64,000 nucleotides of DNA, taken from an uncultured Lachnospiraceae bacterium. Lineage in GTDB: Bacteria; Bacillota; Clostridia; Lachnospirales; Lachnospiraceae. How positions within the stretch are numbered: position 1 is the stretch's first letter; every line of letters starts with the position of its first letter. Below the pieces are notes generated by a model. The model made no database searches. It was not told the origin of the DNA and was given only the letters and a program-made list of their open reading frames with translations. Shown here one piece after another: positions 16,236 to 26,252 of this stretch. The position numbers and the translations under genes were made by a program. The stretch covers positions 1,425-65,424 of the forward strand of contig CACWHK010000015.1 of assembly GCA_902760755.1 (NCBI GenBank), read 5' to 3'.

Positions 16236-17639
16236 ATGAAGGAACAGATTGAAAAGAAATGGGACAGCATCCTGAATCTTCTGGAATCCCAGTATGATGT
16301 TTCCAGGATCATTATCGATACATGGATCAAGTCCCTGAACATTTATGAAGTAAAGGATAACGTTGTATATTTCTATGTTGATGAGAAGCGCGGCCAGAAC
16401 GGTGTGGACTATCTGCACAGAAAAGGCTATGACAGCTATCTTCTTTCTTCCATTCGGGAAATCTTAAACGACTCGAATATCGAGATTGTGATCGATGAAA
16501 AATCATCCTATATAAATAGGAAACTTTCCGATAATGAGGAAGGCTCCCCGGAGCATAAGGAGAATCTGCCTTATAGTTCCGCTTATTATGATGCCATCAA
16601 GAAGAGCAATCTGAACCATAAGTATACCTTCGAGAACTTTATCGTCGGTGACAGCAACAAGCATGCCTTTGCAACCTGCGTGGCTGTTGCGGATGAACCC
16701 AGTCAGGATAATTTCAATCCTCTGTTCCTGTACGGAGGCTCCGGCCTTGGAAAGACCCATCTGATCCAGTCCATCGCCCATTATATCCTGCAGCACAATC
16801 CCAATAAGAACGTGCTTTACGTGACATCCGAGGTTTTCACCAACGATATCATTTCTTCCATACAGAATAATAAGACAGATGAATTCCGTGAGAAGTACCG
16901 TCAGGTGGATGTCCTGATCATCGACGATATCCAGGAGATCATCGGACGTGAGCGTACGCAGCAGGAATTCTTCAATACATTTAACTTCCTGTACGAAGCA
17001 GGTAAGCAGATCATCATATCCTCAGACCGTCCGCCGAAGGAGATTACCTCTCTGGATGAACGCCTTCGTTCCCGGTTCGAGTGGGGTGTACCCATTGATA
17101 TCCATGCACCTGACTATGAGACACGTATGGCGATCCTGAAAAACAAGGCGGAGCTTGCGGGTATGTCCGGCATCCCCGAGGAGGTCTTCAAGTATATCGC
17201 CGAGAATATCGTATCCAACGTCCGTGAGCTGGAGGGTGCGCTGAATAAGATCAACGTCTACTCCAAGCTGTCCCACAGCATGATAGACCTGGATATGGCG
17301 AAGGATATGCTGAAGGACCTGATCTCAAAGGACGCAAATATCACGGTCACTCCGGAAAGCATCCTGAATATCGTTGCGGAGCATATGAATGTCTCCGTGG
17401 ATGATATCAAGTCCAAGAAGAGAAATGCGGATATCGCAATCGCAAGGCAGCTGGTAATGTACCTTTCCAGAAATCTTACGGATAAGAGCCTGCAGGCCAT
17501 CGGTGATACGGTAGGCGGAAAGGACCACTCCACGGTCTACAGCGGTATCTCAAGGATCACCGAAAAGATTGAGGAGGACCCGCAGTTTCGGGCCACCGTT
17601 CAGATCATCAAAAAGAAGATTAATCCGCATGAGGAATAA
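16236..17639 (+). CDS. dnaA: Chromosomal replication initiator DnaA
   Basis: 467-residue AAA+ initiator. Domain I (about 1-90) is followed by a short linker, then the AAA+ core with Walker A GGSGLGKT (167-174), Walker B VLIIDDIQ and the sensor/arginine-finger region, and domain IV with the DNA-binding signature VGGKDHSTVYSG. The ATG at 16236 has only a weak AAAGG upstream. The neighbouring DnaA boxes on both sides (15.94-16.1 kb and 17.64 kb) mark the origin. Confidence 0.98.
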   Translation: MKEQIEKKWDSILNLLESQYDVSRIIIDTWIKSLNIYEVKDNVVYFYVDEKRGQNGVDYLHRKGYDSYLLSSIREILNDSNIEIVIDEKSSYINRKLSDNEEGSPEHKENLPYSSAYYDAIKKSNLNHKYTFENFIVGDSNKHAFATCVAVADEPSQDNFNPLFLYGGSGLGKTHLIQSIAHYILQHNPNKNVLYVTSEVFTNDIISSIQNNKTDEFREKYRQVDVLIIDDIQEIIGRERTQQEFFNTFNFLYEAGKQIIISSDRPPKEITSLDERLRSRFEWGVPIDIHAPDYETRMAILKNKAELAGMSGIPEEVFKYIAENIVSNVRELEGALNKINVYSKLSHSMIDLDMAKDMLKDLISKDANITVTPESILNIVAEHMNVSVDDIKSKKRNADIAIARQLVMYLSRNLTDKSLQAIGDTVGGKDHSTVYSGISRITEKIEEDPQFRATVQIIKKKINPHEE

Positions 17640-17648
17640 TTATCCACA
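17640..17648 (+). other. DnaA box after dnaA
   Basis: A perfect TTATCCACA directly follows the dnaA stop codon. Together with the boxes upstream of dnaA it gives a possible bipartite origin layout, as in Bacillus. Confidence 0.6.
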
Positions 17649-17719
17649 GAGGATCTGAGTAATCCAAAGGATAAGAAGAATAAACCGAAAAGATAGTAAC
17701 ACCGAAAACCCTGTATTTA

Positions 17720-17759
17720 TAAGGGCTGCAGCCACTTTTCAACATACAAACAGCCCTTA
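17720..17759 (+). other. Hairpin in the dnaA-dnaN gap
   Basis: TAAGGGCTG (17720-17728) pairs perfectly with CAGCCCTTA (17751-17759). There is no T run, so it is more likely a leader structure or pause site than a terminator. Confidence 0.4.
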
Positions 17760-17831
17760 CTATGAATACTACTAAGATTTATTATATATATTTATTATCA
17801 GCCGGAGAGGCAGGGAGGCTTAGTTCGACGA

Positions 17832-18950
17832 ATGAGAATCAAATGCAAAAAGAATCAGCTGATCGCTGGAATCAACATCGTATCAAAGGCAGTTGCTACA
17901 AAAACAACCATGCCGATCCTGGAGTGCATCCTTCTGAAGGCGATCGGAGGAAATCTTTACTTAACCGCAAATAACATGGAGCTCGGAATCGAGACCATGG
18001 TAGAGGCTACCATCCTTGAGGAAGGACAGATCGCACTGGAGGCAAAGATTTTCTCGGATATTATCCGGAAGCTTCCTGACAGCGAGATTGACCTGGAGAC
18101 AGGATCCGATATCCGTGTGGATATCCGCTGCGAGAAGTCCAAGTTTACCATTCCCTGCAGAACCGGAGATGAGTTCTCACCGCTTCCCGACATCGAGAAG
18201 GAGAAGAGTATCCAGATTTCCCAGCTGGCCCTTCGTGATATCATCCGTCAGACCATTTTCTCCATCTCCGACAATGAGAATACGAAGATGATGACCGGTG
18301 AGTCCTTCGAGGTGGTAAATAACCAGCTGATCGTAATCTCTCTGGATGGTCACAGAATCTCCAGAAGAAAGATCGACCTTCGGGGAGATAATCCGGAGGT
18401 TCATGTGGTTGTTCCCGGAAAGACTCTGCAGGAGCTCTCGAAGATTATCAACGGAGATACGGATGACCTTGTGGATATCTACTTCTCCGACCGTCACCTG
18501 CTGTTTGAGTTCGAGAATACCAGAGTGGTATCCCGTCTTATCGAGGGTGAATATTTCAAGATTGCTACCATGATGTCCATGGGACACAATCTGTCCGTTA
18601 AGGCAAACAAGAAGGAGCTGATGGGAATTATCGACCGTGCAAGTCTTCTGATCCAGGAGACCGACCGGAAGCCTATCATCGTCAGCGTAAAGAATGACAA
18701 CAATCTCTATGTCCGTCTGGATACGAATCTCGGATCCATGAAGGAGGAGATGGAGATCGAGAAGGAAGGCGAAGAGATCATTATCGGCTTCAATCCCAAG
18801 TTCCTTATGGATGCCCTTCGTGTCATCGATGATGACAGTGTATGCATCTATATGACGGATTCCAAGAATCCGTGCATCATCAAGGATGAGGCAGAGACTT
18901 ACGTCTATATCATCCTTCCGATCAGTATCAATACAGATATCTATGCTTAG
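17832..18950 (+). CDS. dnaN: DNA polymerase III beta subunit (sliding clamp)
   Basis: 372 residues, the normal size for the dimeric beta clamp that tethers replicative polymerase to DNA. It starts MRIKCKKNQLIAGINIVSKAVATK and contains the characteristic NIVSKAVATKTTMPILECIL and ETYVYIILPI C-terminus that forms the protein-binding pocket. GGGAGG lies 13 nt upstream of the ATG. Standard dnaA-dnaN order. Confidence 0.97.
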   Translation: MRIKCKKNQLIAGINIVSKAVATKTTMPILECILLKAIGGNLYLTANNMELGIETMVEATILEEGQIALEAKIFSDIIRKLPDSEIDLETGSDIRVDIRCEKSKFTIPCRTGDEFSPLPDIEKEKSIQISQLALRDIIRQTIFSISDNENTKMMTGESFEVVNNQLIVISLDGHRISRRKIDLRGDNPEVHVVVPGKTLQELSKIINGDTDDLVDIYFSDRHLLFEFENTRVVSRLIEGEYFKIATMMSMGHNLSVKANKKELMGIIDRASLLIQETDRKPIIVSVKNDNNLYVRLDTNLGSMKEEMEIEKEGEEIIIGFNPKFLMDALRVIDDDSVCIYMTDSKNPCIIKDEAETYVYIILPISINTDIYA

Positions 18951-19054
18951 GTTCTTGTACAGCCTTCAGCTGTACGAGAACCGTACTGCACCCAACTCCG
19001 AAGGAGTTGCCCGAACGAAGAGAGGGTTTATGTGCGGCCATCCTTTGCCGCACA
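18951..19054 (+). other. Three consecutive hairpins between dnaN and the S4 gene
   Basis: Hairpins: GTTCTTGTACAGC/GCTGTACGAGAAC (18951-18981), CAACTCC/GGAGTTG (18993-19009) and TGTGCGGC/GCCGCACA (19031-19054). None has a T run. They could be processing or stability elements in the operon mRNA. Confidence 0.5.
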
Positions 19055-19078
19055 GAAAGGTATAGGATTATGTAAACT

Positions 19079-19288
19079 ATGGAAACAATTAAGATCAAAG
19101 ATGAATTTATCAAGCTCGGACAGGCTATGAAGCTGGCCGGGATGGTGGACTCCGGCCTGGATGCGAAAGAGATCATTCAGGCAGGGCAGGTCCTTGTGAA
19201 CGGAGAGGTAGACACGCGGCGCGGTAAGAAGCTGGTACCGGGTGATACATTTTCCTATGATGGAAAAACAGTTAAAGTAGAGGCTTAA
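19079..19288 (+). CDS. S4-domain RNA-binding protein (YaaA/RlbA type)
   Basis: 69 residues, essentially only an S4 domain: DEFIKLGQAMKLAGMVDSG, IIQAGQVLVNGEVDTRRGKKL. The same small protein is encoded between dnaN and recF in Bacillus (yaaA), where it is implicated in ribosome assembly. Its TAA stop touches the recF ATG (TAAATG), so translation is probably coupled. Confidence 0.92.
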   Translation: METIKIKDEFIKLGQAMKLAGMVDSGLDAKEIIQAGQVLVNGEVDTRRGKKLVPGDTFSYDGKTVKVEA

Positions 19289-20380
19289 ATGTATATCGAA
19301 TCCGTTGCACTGACGAATTTCAGAAATTACGAAAGCCTGGAACTGGAGTTTAGTGATAAAACGAATATCCTGTACGGGGATAATGCCCAGGGCAAAACAA
19401 ATGTCCTGGAGGCTTCCTATGTGGGTGCGACCACCCGGTCTCACCGCATGGCCCGGGACAAGGATATGATCCGGTTCGGAGAAGAAGAGGCGCATATCCG
19501 GCTGAACGTGAAGAAGCGGGAGGTGGGTCACAGGATCGACATGCACCTTCGGAAGAATAAATCCAAGTCGGTAATGATCGATGGGCTTCCCATCCGCCGT
19601 TCCTCCGAGCTCTTCGGACTGATCAACATCATCTTCTTTTCACCGGAGGATCTTTCCATCATCAAGGAGGGACCGGGAGAAAGAAGAAGGTTCATGGACA
19701 TGGAGCTCTGCCAGCTGAGCCGTATCTATTACGGGAATCTGGCCGGGTATAACAAGGTTCTGAATCAGAGAAATAATATCCTTCGCGGTGTCGGTGCAAG
19801 AAACGGCATGCTGGATACCCTGGAGGTCTGGGATGATCAGCTGGTCCAGTATGGAAAGCGGATCATTACGGAGCGGGAGAACTTCATCCGCATGCTCCGG
19901 GAGGTGGTCCTTCGGGTGCATGAGAAGATCACCGGAGGGAAGGAAAGCATCGAAATCCGTTACGAGCCCAATGTTTCCGCGGATGAGTTTGCGGAAATGC
20001 TTCAAAAGAAACGGGAAACGGATCTTCGTTACATGACCACCATGACCGGTCCCCAGCGGGATGATATCGGAATCTATATCGACGGAAATGATGTGCGTGT
20101 CTACGGTTCCCAGGGGCAGCAGCGGACCGCAGCCCTTACCCTGAAGCTGGCGGAGATCGAGCTGGTCCGGGAGATGATCAGTGATACCCCCATCCTTCTT
20201 CTGGATGATGTGATGTCCGAGCTGGACGGAAAGCGAAGAGAAGCGTTGCTTGGCAGCATTCAGGGAATCCAGACCATCCTTACCTGTACCGGATATGATG
20301 ATTTCATCCGGGAGCATATGGAGCAGGACCGGATCTACCGGGTGACGAAGGGTGTCATCACGAGAGAGCAGGGAAGATAG
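19289..20380 (+). CDS. recF: DNA replication and repair protein RecF
   Basis: 363-residue SMC-like ABC ATPase that loads RecA at gaps with RecO/RecR. Walker A GDNAQGKTN (about residues 30-38), ABC signature YGSQGQQRTAAL, Walker B PILLLDDVMSELD. It begins immediately after the S4 gene without a separate ribosome binding site. A palindromic repeat element lies at 20390, just past its stop. Confidence 0.97.
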   Translation: MYIESVALTNFRNYESLELEFSDKTNILYGDNAQGKTNVLEASYVGATTRSHRMARDKDMIRFGEEEAHIRLNVKKREVGHRIDMHLRKNKSKSVMIDGLPIRRSSELFGLINIIFFSPEDLSIIKEGPGERRRFMDMELCQLSRIYYGNLAGYNKVLNQRNNILRGVGARNGMLDTLEVWDDQLVQYGKRIITERENFIRMLREVVLRVHEKITGGKESIEIRYEPNVSADEFAEMLQKKRETDLRYMTTMTGPQRDDIGIYIDGNDVRVYGSQGQQRTAALTLKLAEIELVREMISDTPILLLDDVMSELDGKRREALLGSIQGIQTILTCTGYDDFIREHMEQDRIYRVTKGVITREQGR

Positions 20381-20389
20381 TTTATAACA

Positions 20390-20420
20390 TGTCATTCTGA
20401 CGATGCGAAGAAATCGGAAG
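20390..20420 (+). repeat. Dispersed palindromic repeat, diverged copy
   Basis: TGTCATTCTGACGATGCGAA, then GAAATC: matches the core GTCATTCTGAG...CGAAGAATC seen elsewhere in the window. It sits in the recF-gyrB gap. Confidence 0.6.
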
Positions 20421-20467
20421 AATAACATTTAACCAGCAATAGACTGAGTAGATAAAAGGAGTACGAA

Positions 20468-22390
20468 ATGGCTGAGAATCAGGACTATGGCGCAGAACAG
20501 ATTCAAATCCTGGAAGGGCTCGAGGCAGTCCGGAAGCGTCCGGGTATGTATATCGGAAGCACCTCCTCCCGCGGTTTGCACCATCTGGTCTACGAGATCG
20601 TAGACAATGCGGTGGATGAGGCACTGGCCGGATTCTGCTCGGAAATCAATGTATTCATCAATGAGGATAACTCCATCACCGTTGTGGATAACGGTCGTGG
20701 TATTCCGGTGGATATTCAGAAGAAGGCCGGACGTCCGGCAGTGGAGGTTGTTTTCACGGTACTGCATGCCGGCGGTAAGTTCGGCGGTGGCGGTTACAAG
20801 GTATCCGGTGGTCTGCACGGCGTAGGTTCTTCGGTTGTAAATGCACTGTCCGACTGGCTGGAGGTAGAGGTTTCCCGTGACGGAAAGATCTATCAGCAGC
20901 GGTATGAGCGCGGAACCGTGATGTACGATCTTCGCGTGATCGGAGAGTCGGAAAGCACGGGAACGAAGGTTACATTTAAGCCGGACGGAACCATCTTTGA
21001 TGACGTGATTTATGACTACGATACCCTTCGGATCCGTCTTCGCGAGACTGCATTTCTTACCAAGAATCTGAAGATTACTCTGCAGGATCTTCGGGGACCG
21101 GAGGAGGAGCGTCGCAGCGATTCCTTCCACTACGAGGGCGGTATCAAGGAGTTTGTCAGCTACCTGAACCGGCACAAGACCGCGCTGTATGATAAGATCA
21201 TTTATTGCGAGGGATCGAAGGACGATATCTACGTCGAGGTGGCTCTGCAGCACAATGATTCCTACAACGAGACGGTTTACAGCTTTGTAAATAACATCAT
21301 CACACCGGAAGGCGGTATGCACTTAACGGGTTTCCGTGCAGCCATCACCAAGGTGTTCAATGATTATGCAAGAAATAACAAGTACCTGAAGGAGCGCGAC
21401 GAGAACCTGACCGGTGACGACCTCCGTGAGGGACTTACGGCCATCATTTCCATCAAGATCTCTGATCCGCAGTTTGAAGGTCAGACGAAGCAGAAGCTCG
21501 GAAATGCGCCTGCCCGGACTGCAGTGGAGTCCATCATGAACGAGCAGCTGGTGTACTTCCTGGAGCAGAACCCTGCGGTGGCAAAGAAGATCATCGAGAA
21601 GGCCCTGCAGGCCCAGAAGGCCAGAAATGCAGCAAGAAAGGCCAAGGAAATGATCCGCAAGACGGAGCTGTCCCAGAGCATGGCCCTGCCCGGAAAGCTG
21701 GCAGACTGCTCGGATAAGGATCCGAAGAACTGCGAGATCTATATCGTCGAGGGAGATTCCGCAGGTGGTTCCGCAAAGACCGCCCGCAATCGTGCAACCC
21801 AGGCAATCCTTCCTCTTCGCGGTAAGATCCTGAACGTGGAGAAGGCACGTCTGGATCATATTCTGGAGAATGCGGAGATCAAGGCCATGATCACTGCATT
21901 TGGTACCGGAATCCATGACAACTTCGATGTGGAAAAGCTTCGTTACGATAAGATCATCATCATGACCGATGCCGACGTGGACGGTGCGCATATCGCGACA
22001 CTGCTCCTTACCTTCTTCTATCGGTTCATGCCGGAGCTGATCCGTCAGGGACATGTATACCTGGCGCAGCCGCCTCTTTACCGTCTGGAGCGGAATAAGA
22101 AGTTCTGGTACGCCTACAGCGATGATGAGCTCTCGAAGATCATCGATGAGGTGGGCCGTGACCAGCAGAACAAGGTTCAGCGGTACAAGGGTCTTGGTGA
22201 GATGGACGCAGATCAGCTGTGGGATACCACCATGGATCCCGAGAGGCGTGTGCTTCTTCGTGTGGGAATCGAGGATCAGGATGAGTCCGAGGTGGATGTG
22301 ACATTTAACATCCTGATGGGCGATAAGGTGGAACCGCGAAAGAAGTTTATCGAAGAGAACGCGAAATTCGTGAAAAATCTTGATATATAA
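20468..22390 (+). CDS. gyrB: DNA gyrase subunit B
   Basis: 640 residues; ATPase subunit of type IIA topoisomerase. The N-terminal GHKL ATPase has [22 protein letters not shown] and [14 protein letters not shown]. The TOPRIM domain has [10 protein letters not shown] and the metal-binding DADVDGAH, and the C-terminus ends [14 protein letters not shown] as usual. AAAGGAG precedes the ATG. gyrA follows after 12 bp, so they are cotranscribed. Confidence 0.98.
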   Translation: MAENQDYGAEQIQILEGLEAVRKRPGMYIGSTSSRGLHHLVYEIVDNAVDEALAGFCSEINVFINEDNSITVVDNGRGIPVDIQKKAGRPAVEVVFTVLHAGGKFGGGGYKVSGGLHGVGSSVVNALSDWLEVEVSRDGKIYQQRYERGTVMYDLRVIGESESTGTKVTFKPDGTIFDDVIYDYDTLRIRLRETAFLTKNLKITLQDLRGPEEERRSDSFHYEGGIKEFVSYLNRHKTALYDKIIYCEGSKDDIYVEVALQHNDSYNETVYSFVNNIITPEGGMHLTGFRAAITKVFNDYARNNKYLKERDENLTGDDLREGLTAIISIKISDPQFEGQTKQKLGNAPARTAVESIMNEQLVYFLEQNPAVAKKIIEKALQAQKARNAARKAKEMIRKTELSQSMALPGKLADCSDKDPKNCEIYIVEGDSAGGSAKTARNRATQAILPLRGKILNVEKARLDHILENAEIKAMITAFGTGIHDNFDVEKLRYDKIIIMTDADVDGAHIATLLLTFFYRFMPELIRQGHVYLAQPPLYRLERNKKFWYAYSDDELSKIIDEVGRDQQNKVQRYKGLGEMDADQLWDTTMDPERRVLLRVGIEDQDESEVDVTFNILMGDKVEPRKKFIEENAKFVKNLDI

Positions 22391-22402
22391 GGAGTCTATC
22401 AA

Positions 22403-24913
22403 ATGGAAGACGATAAGATCTTTGATGATGTGCGTGAAGTAGATCTGAAAAAGACCATGGAAACATCCTATATCGATTATGCCATGAGCGTCATCGCAGC
22501 CCGTGCCCTTCCGGATGTAAGGGACGGTCTGAAGCCGGTACAGCGTCGTATCCTGTACTCGATGATCGAGCTGAACAACGGACCTGACAAGCCGCACCGT
22601 AAATGTGCGCGTATCGTCGGTGATACCATGGGTAAGTACCATCCCCACGGTGATAGCTCCATCTATGATGCGCTGGTAAAGCTGGCACAGGAGTGGAATA
22701 CCAGATATCCGCTGGTGGACGGTCACGGGAACTTCGGTTCCGTGGACGGCGACGGCGCTGCTGCCATGCGTTACACCGAGGCAAGACTGACCAAGATGTC
22801 TATCGAGATGCTGTCCGATATCAACAAGGACACGGTAGACTTCATTCCGAACTTTGATGAGACGGAGAAGGAACCCACCGTGCTTCCCAGCCGGTATCCG
22901 AACCTTCTGGTAAACGGTACCACCGGTATCGCAGTCGGTATGGCAACCAACATCCCGCCCCACAATCTGCGGGAGATCATAGATGCAGTGGTTAAGATCA
23001 TCAACAACCGGATCGATGAGGACCGGGAGACCGAGATCGAGGAGCTGCTGGAGATCGTAAAGGGACCGGACTTTCCCACGGGAGCGGAGATCCTGGGCCG
23101 TGCAGGCATCGAGGAGGCGTACCGTACCGGACGCGGCAAGATCAAGGTTCGTGCGATCACGGATATCGAGCCCATGACCGGAGGAAAGCAGCGGATCGTG
23201 GTAACCGAGCTTCCCTACATGGTAAACAAGGCCATGCTGATCGCCAAGATCGCAGAGCTGGTTAAGAATAAGCGTGTGGACGGCATCACGGATCTTCGTG
23301 ACGAGTCCTCCCGCGAGGGCATGCGGATCGTGATCGAGCTTCGGAAGGACTGCAATCCGAACGTCATGCTGAACAACCTGTACCGGCATACCCAGCTGGA
23401 GGATACCTTCGGCGTAAATATGTTGGCCCTCGTGAATAACGAGCCGAAGGTGCTCTCTCTTCTGGACATGCTGAAGTATTATCTGCAGCATCAGGAGGAG
23501 GTTGTCACCCGGAGAACCCGGTTCGACTTAAAGAAGGCAGAGGAGAGAGCCCATATCGTGGAGGGCCTGCTCATAGCCATTGACAATATCGATGAAGTGA
23601 TCAAGATCATTCGCGGTTCCGAAAATGTGGCAGCTGCGAAGGCAGCCCTGATCGAGCGGTTCGGACTGACCGACATTCAGGCGGGCGCCATCGTTGAGAT
23701 GCGTCTCCGTCAGCTGACCGGTCTGGAGCGTGAGAAGCTGGAAGCAGAGTATAAGGAGCTGATGGAGAAGATCGCGGAGTATCGTGCGATCCTGGCAGAT
23801 CCGAAGAAGCTGCTGGCAGTGATCCGGGAGGAGCTGGAGATCCTTGCCGTTAAGTTCGGCGATGACAGAAGGACCAGGATCGGTGCGGCTGTCGGAGAAA
23901 TCATGGATGAAGACCTGATCAAGCGGGAGAATACCGTGATCGCCATGACCCATCTCGGGTACATCAAGCGGATGAGCGTGGACAACTTCCGTTCCCAGAA
24001 CCGCGGTGGCAAGGGCATCCGCGGCATGCAGACCATCGAGGACGATTATATCGAGGATCTGCTGATGACCACCACCCTGCACTACATTTTATTCTTCACG
24101 AATAAGGGACGGGTCTTCAGGCTTCGTGCTTATCAGATCCCGGAGGCAGGCAGGACCGCCAGAGGAACGGCCATCGTCAACCTGCTGCAGTTGGATGGTG
24201 AAGAGAAGATCACGGCCATCATTCCCATCAAGGAATACACGGATAAGAAGTACCTGCTGATGGTAACAAAGCATGGTATGATCAAGAAGACACCGGAATC
24301 CGAGTACGCAAATATCCGGAAGAACGGCATCATCGCCATGACACTGAAGGATGATGATGAGCTGATCGAGGTGAAGACCACCGACAACACCCGGGATATC
24401 TTCATGGTATCCAGGAACGGTATGTGCATCCGGTTCAATGACCGGGATGTGCGCAGCACCGGACGAAGCTCCATGGGTGTTCGCGGCATGAACTTAGGTC
24501 ACGGTGATGAGGTGATCGGTATGCAGATGAATGTTCAGGGACAGTCGCTGCTGATCGTATCCGAGCGTGGCATGGGTAAGCGGACGAATATCGACGAGTT
24601 CACCGTGCAGCGGCGCGGCGGCAAGGGCGTGAAGTGCTATAAGATTACGGGTAAGACCGGTGATATCATCGGTGTGAAGGCCGTAAATGATGATCATGAG
24701 ATCATGATGATCACCACCCAGGGAATCATTATTCAGCTAAAGTGCAGTGATATCTCCACCTACGGAAGAATTACCTCCGGCGTGAAGCTGATCCGCCTGG
24801 ATCAGGGCGAGGATATCACGGTTGCAAGCATCGCAAAGGTGCGGGACGCCGTGGCACAGACAGAGGAGCAGCTTCGGAAGCTGGAAGCCGGTGAAGAGGT
24901 TAAGCCGGAATAA
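22403..24913 (+). CDS. gyrA: DNA gyrase subunit A
   Basis: 836 residues. The catalytic tyrosine is Tyr124 in AAMRYTEARL. The quinolone-determining region HPHGDSSIYDAL keeps Ser85 and Asp89 (equivalents of E. coli Ser83/Asp87), so the visible residues are the sensitive type. The C-terminal beta-pinwheel contains the GyrA box QRRGGKG near residue 735, which identifies gyrase rather than topoisomerase IV. The gene ends 28 bp before a palindromic repeat. Confidence 0.98.
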   Translation: MEDDKIFDDVREVDLKKTMETSYIDYAMSVIAARALPDVRDGLKPVQRRILYSMIELNNGPDKPHRKCARIVGDTMGKYHPHGDSSIYDALVKLAQEWNTRYPLVDGHGNFGSVDGDGAAAMRYTEARLTKMSIEMLSDINKDTVDFIPNFDETEKEPTVLPSRYPNLLVNGTTGIAVGMATNIPPHNLREIIDAVVKIINNRIDEDRETEIEELLEIVKGPDFPTGAEILGRAGIEEAYRTGRGKIKVRAITDIEPMTGGKQRIVVTELPYMVNKAMLIAKIAELVKNKRVDGITDLRDESSREGMRIVIELRKDCNPNVMLNNLYRHTQLEDTFGVNMLALVNNEPKVLSLLDMLKYYLQHQEEVVTRRTRFDLKKAEERAHIVEGLLIAIDNIDEVIKIIRGSENVAAAKAALIERFGLTDIQAGAIVEMRLRQLTGLEREKLEAEYKELMEKIAEYRAILADPKKLLAVIREELEILAVKFGDDRRTRIGAAVGEIMDEDLIKRENTVIAMTHLGYIKRMSVDNFRSQNRGGKGIRGMQTIEDDYIEDLLMTTTLHYILFFTNKGRVFRLRAYQIPEAGRTARGTAIVNLLQLDGEEKITAIIPIKEYTDKKYLLMVTKHGMIKKTPESEYANIRKNGIIAMTLKDDDELIEVKTTDNTRDIFMVSRNGMCIRFNDRDVRSTGRSSMGVRGMNLGHGDEVIGMQMNVQGQSLLIVSERGMGKRTNIDEFTVQRRGGKGVKCYKITGKTGDIIGVKAVNDDHEIMMITTQGIIIQLKCSDISTYGRITSGVKLIRLDQGEDITVASIAKVRDAVAQTEEQLRKLEAGEEVKPE

Positions 24914-24940
24914 ACTTGTCACTTTGAGCATGAAGTTGAT

Positions 24941-24970
24941 GTCATTCTGAGCCCGCAGGGCGAAGAATCT
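24941..24970 (+). repeat. Dispersed palindromic repeat copy
   Basis: GTCATTCTGAG, then CCCGCAGGG (a small stem-loop), then CGAAGAATC: a clean copy of the repeat family, placed between gyrA and the next gene. A partial GTCACTTTGAGC precedes it at 24918. Confidence 0.8.
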
Positions 24971-24985
24971 TAAACGGAGGTCCCC

Positions 24986-25186
24986 ATGGACGGTTTAAAG
25001 GAAAACATAGAAAATCTCACAAATACAAAGGGAATCGAGGATATTCTGATCGGTATCTCCTACTGGCTTGCGGTGATCGTGGTCGTACTTCTGATCTTCT
25101 ATGTCTGCATCAAGATCTACAACTATACGCAGTCAAGAAAGATCAAAAAGAAGCCCTTCAAGGGAAGAGATGATTTCCTGTCATAG
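24986..25186 (+). CDS. Small single-pass membrane protein
   Basis: 66 residues; one hydrophobic helix (about residues 24-43, ISYWLAVIVVVLLIFYVCIK) followed by a basic tail RKIKKKPFKGRDDF, implying the C-terminus is cytosolic. A good GGAGG precedes the ATG at 24986. No family recognised. It lies after gyrA and before the fumarase genes, separated from the latter by a GC-rich hairpin. Confidence 0.7.
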   Translation: MDGLKENIENLTNTKGIEDILIGISYWLAVIVVVLLIFYVCIKIYNYTQSRKIKKKPFKGRDDFLS

Positions 25187-25244
25187 CGGGAGGATTGTCG
25201 AAAGGATCCCGAAGGGGACAGGGCAGATATCAGAAACGGAGCAC

Positions 25245-25268
25245 TCCGGCGCGGCTTGCCGCGCCGGA
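25245..25268 (+). other. GC-rich perfect hairpin upstream of the fumarase genes
   Basis: TCCGGCGCGG and CCGCGCCGGA flank a 4-nt loop CTTG. There is no T tract, so it is at best a weak terminator; it may instead stabilise or insulate the fumarase transcript. Confidence 0.45.
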
Positions 25269-25301
25269 ATGTCATAGTATATAAAAAGGACAGGTAACAG
25301 T

Positions 25302-26141
25302 ATGCGTGAGATCCTTGCAGCAGATGTGGTTGCTGCGGTAAAGAAGATATGTATCGAGGCGAATCTTTCTCTTGCACCGGATATGGTGCGGGCGCTGGAT
25401 GATGCCCGTGAGACAGAGAAGTCACCCCTTGGGAAGAAGGTCTTAGGACAGCTGCAGGAGAACCTGAAGCTGGCGAAGGAAGCCGAGATTCCCATTTGCC
25501 AGGACACGGGAATGGCGGTCTTTTTCGTGCGTCTTGGTCAGGAGGTCCATGTGGACGGAGGGCTGACGGAGGCCATCAACGAGGGTGTCCGCCAGGGCTA
25601 CACGGAGGGGTATCTTCGGAAATCCGTGGTGGGTGACCCCCTGCTTCGCGTGAATACGAAGGACAACACCCCGGCCATCATTCACTATGATGTGGTTCCG
25701 GGAGAGGAGCTTTCCATCACCATCGCACCGAAGGGCTTCGGAAGCGAGAATATGAGCAGGCAGTACATGCTGAAGCCTGCGGACGGTGTGGAGGGTGTTC
25801 GAAATGCCGTCTTAAAGACCGTAAATGAAGCCGGACCCAATGCATGCCCGCCCTTCGTGATCGGTGTCGGAATCGGCGGAGATTTCGAGCTTTCCGCGAT
25901 CCTTGCAAAGAAGGCACTGACCCGTTCCGTGGAGGTGCGCAGCAGTCTGCCGCATATCCGCCAGCTGGAGGAGGAGCTGCTACGCTCCATCAACCGCCTC
26001 GGTATCGGACCCGCGGGTCTCGGTGGACGAAACACCGCACTGGCAGTCAACATCGAAACCTATGCAACCCATATTGCCGGACTTCCGGTAGCTATCAACA
26101 TGTGCTGTCATGTAAACCGGCACAGGACGGTAAAGTTATAA
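25302..26141 (+). CDS. Class I fumarate hydratase, alpha subunit
   Basis: 279 residues of the iron-sulfur hydro-lyase family (two-subunit fumarase or L(+)-tartrate dehydratase alpha). Candidate [4Fe-4S] ligands are the cysteines in PICQDTGMAVFF (about residue 67), NACPPFVIGVGIGG and INMCCHVNRH. Reaction: reversible hydration of fumarate to malate. The beta subunit is encoded just downstream, the usual order. Fumarase and tartrate dehydratase cannot be separated by eye; fumarase is more likely in a Lachnospiraceae context. Palindromic repeats begin right after the stop. Confidence 0.88.
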   Translation: MREILAADVVAAVKKICIEANLSLAPDMVRALDDARETEKSPLGKKVLGQLQENLKLAKEAEIPICQDTGMAVFFVRLGQEVHVDGGLTEAINEGVRQGYTEGYLRKSVVGDPLLRVNTKDNTPAIIHYDVVPGEELSITIAPKGFGSENMSRQYMLKPADGVEGVRNAVLKTVNEAGPNACPPFVIGVGIGGDFELSAILAKKALTRSVEVRSSLPHIRQLEEELLRSINRLGIGPAGLGGRNTALAVNIETYATHIAGLPVAINMCCHVNRHRTVKL

Positions 26142-26252
26142 TGTCATTCTGAGGCGTAGCCGAAGAATCCTATCACGGGTCAGGAGATCCTTCGCACTTC
26201 GTGCTCAGGATGACAGGAGGATGTCATTCTGAGGCCGTAAGGCCGAAGAATC
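26142..26252. repeat. Three palindromic repeat copies inside the fumarase operon
   Basis: A direct copy at 26142-26170, an inverted copy at about 26184-26215 and a second direct copy at 26222-26252 fill the gap between the two fumarase genes. The direct/inverted pair can fold into one long hairpin. A fragment GTCACTTTGAA follows at 26255. Confidence 0.85.

Noticed and set aside
22650-22672. Quinolone-resistance mutation in gyrA
   Set aside because: Ser85 and Asp89 (E. coli Ser83/Asp87 equivalents) are wild-type residues.
21323-23491. Very long antisense open frame (over 700 codons) opposite gyrB-gyrA, and similar ones opposite argS (3366-5150), the LTA-synthase-like gene (32869-34530) and the PP2C genes (52398-54371)
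   Set aside because: They mirror strongly coding plus-strand genes, lack family motifs, and arise from the codon bias of the sense gene.
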